DNA of 25,660 nt from Thermoproteota archaeon (GCA_011042755.1 DRBY01000117.1:1-25660), one strand, 5' to 3'. Numbered from the stretch's first letter, positions 1-7,316 are shown. Numbers and translations are program-made. Notes: generated from the sequence alone by a model not told the origin.

Positions 1-422
1 CTGTAGGGTAGGCCGGGCTTGAGACCTTGGTCGTATATGTAGCACTCATAGTACTTTATTCTGGCCTCCCAAACGCGGTATCCGGCCTCCTGCAGAAGAT
101 CCCTTAGCCCTCCTCCTCGCTCCCCTCCGATGGCCAGCGGATCCTTAGCCTCGACCTTGGTCAGCTTTACTGGTTTGAACCTAAGGGCATCCCACTTCTC
201 GACGGTAGATACGCCGGCTATCCGAGCGGCCAGCTTCCCCGCTATCTTACCGACTTCTTCTGGAGGAGCGTCTGTGAGGAGGTAGGGTCTATGCCCGTAA
301 GGGTCTGGGATGTGGAAGATCTCTCCCTTCTCGGGATCGTAAAGCTTGATCACAGCCCTTCTCTCGCTACCATCATAATACACGGAGAGGAGGTAGCCTA
401 TTCTCTCTCCTCGGCCTTCCAA
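1..422 (-). CDS. polB1: Family-B DNA polymerase PolB1, N-terminal part (runs off the left edge)
   Basis: The minus strand from 422 to 1 is open for about 140 codons and reads like the N-terminal domain of the crenarchaeal replicative polymerase PolB1: a YYDG segment, then DPYGHRPYLLTD, a KLTKVEAKDPLAI stretch, and KYYECYIYDQGLKPGLPY near the edge. These match the YDG, TGHKPYFL and IKYFNNYMYDIGLIPGMPY blocks I recall from Sulfolobus PolB1. The exonuclease and polymerase domains lie outside the window. No ATG exists in frame. The TTG at 422 is chosen because it follows a GAGAGGG Shine-Dalgarno-like stretch, lies about 50 bp downstream of a TATA box (471-480), and precedes the first conserved block. 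The frame stays open upstream through the TATA box, so the exact start is uncertain. It diverges from the gene at 519. Family assignment is firm; the start is not. Confidence 0.88.
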   Translation of the reverse strand, partial: MEGRGERIGYLLSVYYDGSERRAVIKLYDPEKGEIFHIPDPYGHRPYLLTDAPPEEVGKIAGKLAARIAGVSTVEKWDALRFKPVKLTKVEAKDPLAIGGERGGGLRDLLQEAGYRVWEARIKYYECYIYDQGLKPGLPY

Positions 423-470
423 CCCGGGACGCCCTCTCGTGAATCCCCAGTCGATAGGAGGCGAACCATG

Positions 471-480
471 ATTTAAATAA
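471..480. promoter_or_regulatory. TATA box shared by polB1 (minus) and the 519 gene (plus)
   Basis: ATTTAAATAA is a nearly palindromic archaeal TATA element in the 96-bp gap between divergent starts. On the minus strand it predicts a transcript start near 448, ahead of the TTG at 422. On the plus strand it predicts a start near 500, ahead of the GAGGAGGT ribosome-binding site (507-514) and the GTG at 519. Whether it works in both directions is inferred from position only. Confidence 0.6.
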
Positions 481-518
481 CCTCTAGGGGAAGCCGAGGG
501 ATCGACGAGGAGGTCCGA

Positions 519-1547
519 GTGAAGATGATTGATCGCCGGATTATAACGCTCATACTAACCACGTTGCTAACATTCTCAGCGGGTTGCGCGTCAGCTATCC
601 CTCCAATAGGCTCGCCTACTCCGTTTCGCGACGAGTCGGTTATTCTTGTGGAGATAAATTCAGACATGAGCGCCAACTTAACTGGCGTAATCCACAGACC
701 ATTCTCTCCGATAGACTTCAGCTACTACACTAGGAGGGCGGTCCCGCTTGCCATGGGACTCAGGTATGAAGGCTTCATCGAGTTGAAGAGAGTCGGCGAC
801 TCTCTCGAGGGAACCTACAGGCTCTACGTAACCCCCAACCTTCTCGAAGGCGCGGATAAAGATCTAGCCATGAAGTTGTGGAACTCGCTCCAAAGGCTTG
901 GCTCGCCATACCTCGCTCTTCAGGGATTGATGAAGGTACTATTCGGAGAGGGCTTCTTATTCATACCTAGGCCGACCGTGAGGACCGACATCGCGGTGAA
1001 TTTTACAGACCCCTTCACAGGAGAGTCTCTGATAGGCAGGGGTCTCAGCGTCGAGGCGCCTGTTAGAAGCGAGACTCCATTCTTTGAAGAGTACAGAGTG
1101 CACTTCGTCTTGCAGTCCCCCCCTCCGCCGATCAGCCCAGACTGGGTGGGAGACCTCTTCTATGAGATCGAAGCTAAAACGACCCCATTCTCAGAGCCTT
1201 ACCCAGTAAGCAAGGAGGAGGGAGTTCTGAAGGTGATCCTAGATCCGATAACCACCGCGCTTCCGAAGGGAGCGCCCTACACATTGTGCGTCAAGGAGAG
1301 GCTGCCTGAGTACGAGGTGTCGAGTGGAACGCCAGTGCCAGTTAAAATCCACAGAGATGAGGCTATCTGGGAACTCAGCGGTCTTGAGAAGCCGGAGGGG
1401 TTGGCGCTCGAACTCGTCAAGGTTGAGAGCGGCGGTCTCGTGATGGTGGGCGCCCTGTCCATATGGACCGCGCTGGTGCCGCCTGCGATCTCTGCCAGCA
1501 TTCTCGCGTACTCCTTAATCCGCAAGAAGAGGGGGCGCGGGGTATAG
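519..1547 (+). CDS. Putative secreted, C-terminally anchored protein of unknown function
   Basis: 342 residues that I do not recognise. Residues 1-26 form a signal peptide: positive start (KMIDRR), a hydrophobic run (IITLILTTLLTFSAG) and a small-residue end. SAGC at 20-23 is a weak lipobox-like match, so a lipid anchor is an outside possibility. The middle 280 residues are mixed alpha/beta with many short proline-rich loops and no repeat or catalytic motif that I can see. Near the C-terminus there is one membrane helix (roughly 305-332) followed by a positive tail, RKKRGRG. The predicted topology is an extracellular domain held by one C-terminal anchor. GTG start chosen because GAGGAGGT ends 4 nt upstream; the ATG two codons later is the alternative. 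It ends 67 bp before the uL22 gene, which has its own TATA box, so it is probably a separate transcript. Confidence 0.7.
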   Translation: MKMIDRRIITLILTTLLTFSAGCASAIPPIGSPTPFRDESVILVEINSDMSANLTGVIHRPFSPIDFSYYTRRAVPLAMGLRYEGFIELKRVGDSLEGTYRLYVTPNLLEGADKDLAMKLWNSLQRLGSPYLALQGLMKVLFGEGFLFIPRPTVRTDIAVNFTDPFTGESLIGRGLSVEAPVRSETPFFEEYRVHFVLQSPPPPISPDWVGDLFYEIEAKTTPFSEPYPVSKEEGVLKVILDPITTALPKGAPYTLCVKERLPEYEVSSGTPVPVKIHRDEAIWELSGLEKPEGLALELVKVESGGLVMVGALSIWTALVPPAISASILAYSLIRKKRGRGV

Positions 1548-1562
1548 AAAACCACTGGGCAG

Positions 1563-1572
1563 GTTTAAATAA
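1563..1572 (+). promoter_or_regulatory. TATA box of the uL22-uS17 operon
   Basis: GTTTAAATAA lies 43-52 bp before the GTG of the uL22 gene and just after the stop codon of the preceding gene. It predicts a transcript start near 1595, leaving a leader of about 20 nt with a GGGGTGG Shine-Dalgarno-like site at 1601-1607. It implies that the ribosomal cluster starts here with uL22. Confidence 0.6.
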
Positions 1573-1614
1573 CCACACCCCTCTTTCTCGGCGAAAAGTC
1601 GGGGTGGTAGGCCG

Positions 1615-2082
1615 GTGCCAAACTTCGGATACTCGTATGCTCAAGAGCTCAAGGAAAACCAGGTTAAAGCATCCGCTAGAGATCTCAGAGTCTCGTTCAA
1701 GGAGATGGTAGAGCTGGTGAGAGAACTCAGAGGCAGGTCGCTAGAGGACGCGCGAAAGATCCTCGAAGACGTGGTCTCAATGAGGAAGCCCATCCCCTTC
1801 AAGCGATACTGTGGGGGAGTTGGGCACAGGAAACAGCTGGAGGGCTGGAAGGCGGGAAGGTACCCTGTAAAAGCGGCCAAGCTCGTGATGAAGCTTCTCA
1901 AGAGCGCGGAAGCCAACGCTGAGCAGAAGGGTCTGGACGTGGATAGGCTGTTCATAAGGCACATAGCGGCTCAGAAGGGGCCGAAGCTGAGGAGGTTCTT
2001 CCCCAGGGCTTTTGGCCGGGCTACTCCAAAGATCGAGCAGCTGGTCCACGTGGAGGTCATATTGGAGGAGAGGGGTGAGTGA
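1615..2082 (+). CDS. rpl22: 50S ribosomal protein uL22 (L22)
   Basis: 155 residues, the usual size for archaeal uL22. It is a large-subunit protein whose beta-hairpin lines the peptide exit tunnel. The sequence begins FGYSY and carries the archaeal VSFKEMVELVRELRG helix, the KPIPFKRY/GVGHRKQ stretch, the KLLKSAEANAEQKGLD helix, and the hairpin block RFFPRAFGRATP near the C-terminus. GTG start chosen because it gives the expected archaeal N-terminus and sits behind GGGGTGG. It is the first gene of a five-gene set with uS3, uL29, Rpp29 and uS17; the genes that usually precede it in archaea (uL3, uL4, uL23, uL2, uS19) are absent here. Confidence 0.96.
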   Translation: MPNFGYSYAQELKENQVKASARDLRVSFKEMVELVRELRGRSLEDARKILEDVVSMRKPIPFKRYCGGVGHRKQLEGWKAGRYPVKAAKLVMKLLKSAEANAEQKGLDVDRLFIRHIAAQKGPKLRRFFPRAFGRATPKIEQLVHVEVILEERGE

Positions 2083-2085
2083 AGC

Positions 2086-2886
2086 GTGAGCGCAAAGGCG
2101 AGTCCAACGTACAAGAAGATTATCGAGGAGGGCCTTATTAGGGCGAGGGTGTTTGAGTTCCTCCAGGGAGAGCTAGACAGGGCTGGCTTCCATGGCGCCA
2201 AGGTTGTGTCTACGCCCGTCAGAGATGTAATCACACTCTACGTTGAGAGGCCTGGGCTCGTGATAGGTAGGGGAGGCAGAATCGCAAAGAGATTGACTGA
2301 GATCCTAAAGAGGGAGTTCGGGTTCCAGAACCCCTACCTGAGGGTAGAGAAGGTCGAGCAGCCGTTCTTGAGCGCCAGCATTGTGGCTAACTTCATTGCT
2401 AGGAGGATAATGAGGGGGGAGCGTCACAAGAGGGCTGCCTTCGCTGCTCTAAGGCGCGTTATGGCGTCAGGAGCAAAGGGCGTGGAGATAAGGATAGCCG
2501 GAAAGTTCACGGGGCAGAGGGCCAGAGAGGAGCGTTTCAGGGCGGGGGTCATGTACCGCTGTGGGGAGGACCCGATGAGCTACGTTGACTATGCCGTAAG
2601 ACACGTGATGCTCCCTCAGGGGATGCTCGGAATTCGCGTGAGGATAGTGAGGCCGATCGAGGCTACAGCCCTCCCAGATCAAGTGATAGTATTGCCTGAG
2701 AAGGTTGAAGAGGTTCTGGCAGAGTTCTCCGGGAGGGAGGCCGAGGTCGCTCAGGAGGTACCGCCTGAACTCTTAGAAGAGAGCGAGAGTGAAGATGAAT
2801 CCGAGGAGAAGGAGGTAAAGGAGGTGGAGGGAGATGCCGGTGAGGAATGCGAGTCTGGAGGAACTGAGGAAGATGTCAAAGGATGA
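2086..2886 (+). CDS. rps3: 30S ribosomal protein uS3 (S3)
   Basis: 266 residues. uS3 forms part of the mRNA entry site of the small subunit. A type-2 KH domain is seen in the N-terminal third, with the loop VIGRGGRI near residues 58-65, followed by the RGERHKRAAFAALRR helix and the C-terminal domain (GVEIRIAGKFTGQRARE, then GMLGIRVRIVRP). After about residue 215 there is a long acidic tail rich in Glu, Asp and Ser, which makes the protein somewhat longer than many archaeal uS3. GTG start is 3 nt after the uL22 stop. The last 53 nt overlap the uL29 gene, and the codons of the acidic tail also provide the purine-rich ribosome-binding site of uL29. Translational coupling is likely. Confidence 0.96.
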   Translation: MSAKASPTYKKIIEEGLIRARVFEFLQGELDRAGFHGAKVVSTPVRDVITLYVERPGLVIGRGGRIAKRLTEILKREFGFQNPYLRVEKVEQPFLSASIVANFIARRIMRGERHKRAAFAALRRVMASGAKGVEIRIAGKFTGQRAREERFRAGVMYRCGEDPMSYVDYAVRHVMLPQGMLGIRVRIVRPIEATALPDQVIVLPEKVEEVLAEFSGREAEVAQEVPPELLEESESEDESEEKEVKEVEGDAGEECESGGTEEDVKG

Positions 2887-3046
2887 GCTCCAGGAGAAGC
2901 TAAGGCAGCTTAGGCGGGAGTACTTCGATTTGCGTTCGAAGCTCTCCGCAGGCGCTCCTCCAGAGCAGGTCCACCGGTTTAAGATGGTCAGAAGAGAGAT
3001 AGCCAGGGTACTAACAGTGATGAGGGAGAGGGGGTACATAGCTTGA
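2834..3046 (+). CDS. rpl29: 50S ribosomal protein uL29 (L29)
   Basis: 70 residues, a normal length. It is a small helical hairpin protein of the large subunit near the exit tunnel. The pattern LEELRKMSKDELQEKLRQLR followed by EYFDLR and a second helix IARVLTVMRERG is typical. ATG at 2834 is chosen because GGAGGTGGAGGG lies directly upstream; this places the first 53 nt inside the uS3 reading frame. A GTG at 2843 would shorten it by three residues and still overlap. Its stop codon TGA is shared with the TTG start of the next gene. Confidence 0.93.
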   Translation: MPVRNASLEELRKMSKDELQEKLRQLRREYFDLRSKLSAGAPPEQVHRFKMVRREIARVLTVMRERGYIA

Positions 3047-3345
3047 GCAATGAGGCGTCAGTGGTGCGCCGAGGGCCCGCGATTAAGCCTTCAGATCTCT
3101 TATACCATGAGCTGATTGGCCTTGAGGTATCGATCGTTAGCGCGCCGGACCCAGATCAGGTGGGTCTGCGCGGAGTAGTTTTAGATGAGACTCACGGGCT
3201 GTTGATTATCGAGACCCAGGGGGGTACCAAGAAGATTCCTAAGAGCGGCAGGATATTCGAGTTCATCCTCCCCTCTGGGGTTAAAGTCGAGGTGCTCGGC
3301 GACAAGCTTGTGGGAAGGCCGGAGGAGAGGGTGAAGAGAGTATGA
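3043..3345 (+). CDS. rnp1: RNase P protein component 1 (Rpp29/POP4 family)
   Basis: 100 residues. Rpp29 is a protein subunit of archaeal RNase P, which removes 5' leaders from pre-tRNA; it works as a pair with Rpp21. The protein is the expected Sm-like beta-barrel: HELIGLEVSIV, then GVVLDETHGLLIIETQGG, KKIPKSGRIFEFILPSG, and GDKLVGRPEER at the end. This succession is diagnostic of the family. Start is TTG at 3043, overlapping the uL29 stop by 4 nt (TTGA), and its own stop overlaps the uS17 ATG by 4 nt. Placement between uL29 and uS17 is the common archaeal order, although an SUI1-type gene often found here is missing. Confidence 0.92.
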   Translation: MSNEASVVRRGPAIKPSDLLYHELIGLEVSIVSAPDPDQVGLRGVVLDETHGLLIIETQGGTKKIPKSGRIFEFILPSGVKVEVLGDKLVGRPEERVKRV

Positions 3346-3701
3346 GCAGGAGGCGTACCCTGCCTGACTACATGATATCCGACGTGATCCCGCCCCAGAA
3401 GGAGTGCGATGATGACAAGTGCCCTTGGCACGGCACAATCTCCGTCAGAGGGAAGACGCTAGTCGGCGAGGTAGTTTCCACGAGGATGCAGAGGACGGTC
3501 ACCGTGCTGATTAGGTACCTTCACTACGTCCCCAAGTTCAAGAGGTACGAGCGTAGGAGGAGCAAGATACACGCGCACCTCCCGCCGTGCATTGAGGTAA
3601 AAGAGGGTGATATCGTCAAGATAGCTGAGACCAGAAGGTTAGCTAAGACTGTGAGCCACGTAGTCCTCGGAGTCGTTAAGGGGAAGCAGCCTCAAGCCTG
3701 A
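3342..3701 (+). CDS. rps17: 30S ribosomal protein uS17 (S17)
   Basis: 119 residues. It is an OB-fold protein that binds 16S rRNA early in assembly. Archaeal features are visible: CDDDKCPWHG at residues 25-34, then KTLVGEVVSTRMQRTVTV, the basic loop FKRYERRRSKIHAHLPP, and GDIVKIAETRRLAKTVSHVV. ATG overlaps the Rpp29 stop by 4 nt (ATGA). It is the last gene of the cluster: seven bases later the convergent gcvT ends, so the usual followers (uL14, uL24, eS4, uL5) are elsewhere in the genome. Confidence 0.96.
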   Translation: MSRRRTLPDYMISDVIPPQKECDDDKCPWHGTISVRGKTLVGEVVSTRMQRTVTVLIRYLHYVPKFKRYERRRSKIHAHLPPCIEVKEGDIVKIAETRRLAKTVSHVVLGVVKGKQPQA

Positions 3702-3708
3702 ACTCTCT

Positions 3709-4806
3709 TCATCGCTTTCTTCTCCACCCATACTTTGTGGTGTCGTAGAAGGGCATTTTGACGACCTCAACCGGAATCTCTCCAAGCCCCTTGGCCGTTA
3801 GCTTAGTTCCCGGCGACGCCAAGTCGCTTTTCAGGTATCCCATCGCCACGCCGACCCCGACCGTCGGGCTGAATGTGCCGCTGGTAACTCTCCCGACGGT
3901 CTCTCCTTCGGCTAATAAGAGGTCTCCATGTCTGGGGGCTCTCCTCGAGGAGCTCTTGAGCCCTACCCTTACCTCCCTTGGGCCCTCCTCAACCCTAGAC
4001 GCCACGGCATCCTTTCCGATGAAATCTTTGCTTAGATCCACGGCAAACATAAGATCAGCTTCTACCGGCGTAGTCTCTTCGTCCATGTCTTGACCATAGA
4101 GTGGCAGGCCTGCCTCGAGTCTCAGAATGTCTCGGGCGCCTAAACCGCAAGGAGCAACTCCCTTGTCAACGAGGCTCCTCAAGAATCGCTCAGCAACTCC
4201 CACGTCCCAGAATATGATCTCGTAACCATCCTCTCCGGTGTACCCGGTTCGACTTACCAGCGCCTGACTGCCCTCTACGTCCACAAGGGTGTTCCTAAAC
4301 TTCTTGATCTTGATCTCTCTTCCAAGGATCTCGTGGACTACCTGCCTGGCCTGTGGGCCTTGGACAGCCAGCATAGCCGTGCTGAAAGTCTCATCTTTAA
4401 TTTCTACATCCATCTGACGCCTTGCCGCCATCTCCTCGAACCAGGCTAGTATCTTCTCGCGGCTAGCCGCGTTAACCACTACCATGTACTCCTCCGCGCC
4501 TACCCTGAAGGCCATATCGTCGTCTTTGATGCCGCCCTCGTAGTTCAGCGTGAGCGTGTACCTGCTCCGCCCTATCTCAACGTCAACCTGATTCGTGGTC
4601 ACGGTATTCAGGAAGCGAGTAGCGTCTTTCCCAGTTATGCTTAGCCTTCCCATGTGAGATACATCAAAGACGCCTGCTGCATTCCTTACAGCCAAAGTCT
4701 CTTTTAACGCGCTTGTAAATTTGAGGGGCATGTTCCAGCCTGCAAATACCGTAAAGTCTGCTCCATAGTCCCTATGAATATCTACAAGAGGGCTCTCGAA
4801 GGGCAT
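3709..4806 (-). CDS. gcvT: Aminomethyltransferase, glycine cleavage system T protein
   Basis: 365 residues, the normal GcvT length. It transfers the methylene group from the aminomethyl-lipoyl arm of protein H to tetrahydrofolate or tetrahydromethanopterin and releases ammonia. Family blocks run in order: SPLVDIHRDYGADFTVFAGW near the start, AGVFDVSHMGRLSITG at about 44-59, GGIKDDDMAFRV at about 90-101 (the folate-site Asp region), SRTGYTGEDGYE, LRLEAGLPLYGQDMDEETTP, and FIGKDAV. The other subunits (GcvH, GcvPA/PB, lipoate ligase) are not in the window. The ATG at 4806 lies about 27 bp from the centre of a TATA core, so the transcript is probably leaderless. It converges on uS17 with a 7-bp gap. 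Confidence 0.95.
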   Translation of the reverse strand: MPFESPLVDIHRDYGADFTVFAGWNMPLKFTSALKETLAVRNAAGVFDVSHMGRLSITGKDATRFLNTVTTNQVDVEIGRSRYTLTLNYEGGIKDDDMAFRVGAEEYMVVVNAASREKILAWFEEMAARRQMDVEIKDETFSTAMLAVQGPQARQVVHEILGREIKIKKFRNTLVDVEGSQALVSRTGYTGEDGYEIIFWDVGVAERFLRSLVDKGVAPCGLGARDILRLEAGLPLYGQDMDEETTPVEADLMFAVDLSKDFIGKDAVASRVEEGPREVRVGLKSSSRRAPRHGDLLLAEGETVGRVTSGTFSPTVGVGVAMGYLKSDLASPGTKLTAKGLGEIPVEVVKMPFYDTTKYGWRRKR

Positions 4807-4827
4807 CTAGCTAGCCCTCAAAGTGAA

Positions 4828-4837
4828 ATCTTAAACC
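4828..4837. promoter_or_regulatory. Single TATA core between gcvT and the glcD-like gene
   Basis: ATCTTAAACC (GGTTTAAGAT on the minus strand) is the only AT-rich core in the 50-bp gap between divergent starts. Its centre is about 27 bp from the gcvT ATG at 4806 and about 24 bp from the GTG at 4857. Both genes could be transcribed from one core with no leader. This is positional inference. Confidence 0.55.
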
Positions 4838-4856
4838 ATTTTGATGCGGACTCTGC

Positions 4857-6209
4857 GTGGAGTGCAGAATGCCTGGAGAACTAAGCAAGGTTCTGACCGC
4901 CATATTTGGAGAGGAGAATGTACTTACAGACGAGATAAGCCTTGCTTCCTACTCATTTGACGCATCAAATGTTAGGGGGACGCCCGACGCTGTTGTCAGG
5001 CCGACCTCTGAGGAGGAAGTCGAGGAGCTGCTGACATCCGCGACCGAACACAATTACCCTGTAACCCCCAGAGGGGCCGGTACCTCCTTGGTTGGGGGTC
5101 CGGTTCCAACTCAGGGCGGGGTGGTTCTAGACCTCCTGAGATTGAACGAGATATACGAGATCGACGAAGAGGCCGGTTGGGCCGAGGTGGGGCCAGGGGT
5201 TCGAGTAAGCGAGTTGGAGTCAAAGATAGGCGGGGAGTTCTACTTCCCGATAAATCCAGACGGCCTCGGGGGCTCTACGATTGGGGGCCTCGCGTCAGAA
5301 GACGCTGCGTCAAGCCTCTCTGCCGCTTATGGGACCATAAGAAATCATGTGGTAGGGATAAAGGCCGTTACTCCTACCGGCAAGTGGCTTGATCTCAGAG
5401 GATTCCAAGGGGGAGGCCCAAGGTTCTTACTAGATGCCATTCTAGGGTCTGAGGGCACGTTAGCGGTCATCACGAGGCTTACGGTGAGGCTTAGACGAAG
5501 ACCCCAGTACGCCCTGACCTACAAGGTCGAGCTGATAGACTCCCTCGACGCCCTGAGTCTCTACGACGAATTGCTCTCTAGGGGCGTTGAGCCGGCTGCT
5601 CTAGACGTTGTGCACAGGGACGTCATGGAGCTGGTGGGAGAAGGAGCCAGGGATGTGGGCGCCAGGGCTCTGGTGACGTTGATAGGATCGCCAGACTGCG
5701 TGGGTATCCAAGCTAAGAGGCTTGAACAGGCTCTAGAAGAGATCAAACCTCTATCCTTTGAGGTAATTGAGGAGATCAGTCCTGGTGGAAGGGCTCTCGT
5801 CATTCAAGCCCTGAGGCAGTCTAAGTTCCCCGCGATATTCGTCAGCGCCGCTCTCCCCACTCCTCAGTTGAGGGATAGTCTCCCGGAGGTGGAGAGAGTC
5901 GCGTCACGCTACAGAATCAGAACTCTTACAGTCACGTCAGTACCACTTGGCTGGGTTCTGGTTGGATTTGCGTATAATCCGCTCGACGAGAAGCAGGTCG
6001 ATAGAGCAAACGCGGCCGCCATGAGCACGGCAGAACTGTTTTCGAAAGCTGGCGGTGTGCTGGGCTATGGTACAGGTATAGGGGCTTCTATGGCTCTGCC
6101 CTTCTCCAAGCAGAGGCCAGAGGCTTCTGCTGCATTCGCAGAAATCAAGCGAGCTTTTGATCCGGCTTGGATACTTAATCCTGGGAAGATTGTACCCATG
6201 AGAGGGTGA
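4857..6209 (+). CDS. FAD-linked 2-hydroxyacid dehydrogenase (glycolate/D-lactate, GlcD-like)
   Basis: 450 residues, matching the FAD-binding PCMH (vanillyl-alcohol oxidase) family that includes glycolate oxidase GlcD and D-lactate dehydrogenase. FAD-binding blocks: VVRPTSEEEV at 47-56, PRGAGTSLVGGPVPTQGG at 71-88, GWAEVGPGVRVSELE, then DGLGGSTIGGLASEDA, and GSEGTLAVITRLTVRLRR near 198. The C-terminal cap domain ends with the family hallmark FDPAWILNPGKIVP. It oxidises a 2-hydroxyacid to a 2-oxoacid and would pass electrons to the Fe-S protein encoded 6 bp downstream. Substrate cannot be read from the sequence. Start is GTG at 4857 if leaderless; the ATG at 4869 is the alternative and loses only four residues. 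Confidence 0.9.
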   Translation: MECRMPGELSKVLTAIFGEENVLTDEISLASYSFDASNVRGTPDAVVRPTSEEEVEELLTSATEHNYPVTPRGAGTSLVGGPVPTQGGVVLDLLRLNEIYEIDEEAGWAEVGPGVRVSELESKIGGEFYFPINPDGLGGSTIGGLASEDAASSLSAAYGTIRNHVVGIKAVTPTGKWLDLRGFQGGGPRFLLDAILGSEGTLAVITRLTVRLRRRPQYALTYKVELIDSLDALSLYDELLSRGVEPAALDVVHRDVMELVGEGARDVGARALVTLIGSPDCVGIQAKRLEQALEEIKPLSFEVIEEISPGGRALVIQALRQSKFPAIFVSAALPTPQLRDSLPEVERVASRYRIRTLTVTSVPLGWVLVGFAYNPLDEKQVDRANAAAMSTAELFSKAGGVLGYGTGIGASMALPFSKQRPEASAAFAEIKRAFDPAWILNPGKIVPMRG

Positions 6210-6215
6210 AATTCG

Positions 6216-7316
6216 ATGTCATACGAGGAGAAGCCACAACCGCTGTTTTCAGAAAAGCTCACGAGGTTGCTTGAGACGTGCCTCAGGTGCGGCGAGTGCA
6301 ACAGATTTTGTCCAGTATACAGAGTATTTGAACTAAATGAGGCCTACTCACCCAGAGGATGGGTGAATTTGGCGTCCCAGATGAACCGGCGTCAGCTGCA
6401 AGTTTTCATTGACCTCATCGAGCACATGTATGGCTCCGTGCTCTGCGGCCTCTGCGATCGCCCGTGTCCCTATGGAGTCCACCCATCGGAGCTAATACTG
6501 CTCACGCGGAAGGAGCTCATAGACTTGGGATACGTTCCCCCACTCAACGTTGCGGCCCTACCCAGAAAAATACGAACAATCTTGTCTCTCTTCGAGCCTG
6601 CCGCGGCCGAGGGGAGCTGGCTTCCTCCATCGGCAGGAGACTCTCCGGAAGTTAGCGAGACGATGATGTTCGTTGGTAGGTGGGCGCTAAACGCTCCAGA
6701 ATCTGCTGTAGCTGCTGTCGAACTCGCCATCAGGTTCCCCAGGGCAGTCCCAATACGAGATATGAGGTTCTCGTGTGGAGAGATACTCAGGCTAGCAGGG
6801 TACTTCGATGAAGCCAGAGAGGAGCTAGACATGTTTGCAGAGTGGCTAAGCGATAGAGGCGTGCGCAGGGTATTAACTGCCTGCCCTGAAGCGGCGGAAA
6901 ACCTTGCGAGCAAGGGTATAGAGGCAAAAATGCTGCTGGAAGATCTCTTAGAGTATACCGAGGGATTCCTCTTAGACAAGCTTGCAGATAAGATAGTCGT
7001 GCTTGTAAGGGACTGCTGGAATGAAAACGCCAACTCGGCGGCCAGAGACCTCCTAGCCAGAGCGGGAGCCAGTGTGAGAAGCGCGGAGTTTTGTGCCTCG
7101 TGCGGTTACGGGGTAACATACAACGCGCGCCCAGACATCATCAGAAGGCTCGGCGTTAGTCTCCTAAGGGAGGCCGAATCCAACGGTGCAAGCTACCTAG
7201 CCTTCGTTCATCCACTCGCCTACGCTGCGGTGAAGTATGCCACCCAAGGTGTGAAGAGCAAAGTTAAGCTCGTTGACGTGTTCCAACTCTTGCTCCAATC
7301 AACGCGGAGGGTCTGA
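6216..7316 (+). CDS. Fe-S oxidoreductase subunit (GlcF/GlpC/HdrD-like)
   Basis: 366 residues. The N-terminal ferredoxin-like domain has a complete first cluster motif, C22-x2-C25-x2-C28-x3-C32-P, and a second group C77-x2-C80-x3-C84-P in which the usual first cysteine is replaced (Ser74). The C-terminal half resembles the cysteine-rich repeats of heterodisulfide reductase-like proteins but is sparse: FSCGE, TACPEA, RDCWNE and FCASCGYG, with no full CX31-39CCGX35-36CXXC motif. It probably accepts electrons from the flavoprotein encoded 6 bp upstream and delivers them to a quinone or another carrier. No membrane helix is obvious. ATG follows GAGGGTGA, so translation is coupled. Its 3' end overlaps the convergent nucleotide-sugar dehydrogenase gene by 53 nt. 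Confidence 0.87.
   Translation: MSYEEKPQPLFSEKLTRLLETCLRCGECNRFCPVYRVFELNEAYSPRGWVNLASQMNRRQLQVFIDLIEHMYGSVLCGLCDRPCPYGVHPSELILLTRKELIDLGYVPPLNVAALPRKIRTILSLFEPAAAEGSWLPPSAGDSPEVSETMMFVGRWALNAPESAVAAVELAIRFPRAVPIRDMRFSCGEILRLAGYFDEAREELDMFAEWLSDRGVRRVLTACPEAAENLASKGIEAKMLLEDLLEYTEGFLLDKLADKIVVLVRDCWNENANSAARDLLARAGASVRSAEFCASCGYGVTYNARPDIIRRLGVSLLREAESNGASYLAFVHPLAYAAVKYATQGVKSKVKLVDVFQLLLQSTRRV

Noticed and set aside
6470..7033. 187-codon open frame on the minus strand inside the Fe-S subunit gene
   Set aside because: Ser/Ala/Leu-rich composition typical of an antisense shadow; the plus-strand protein has clear cysteine motifs.
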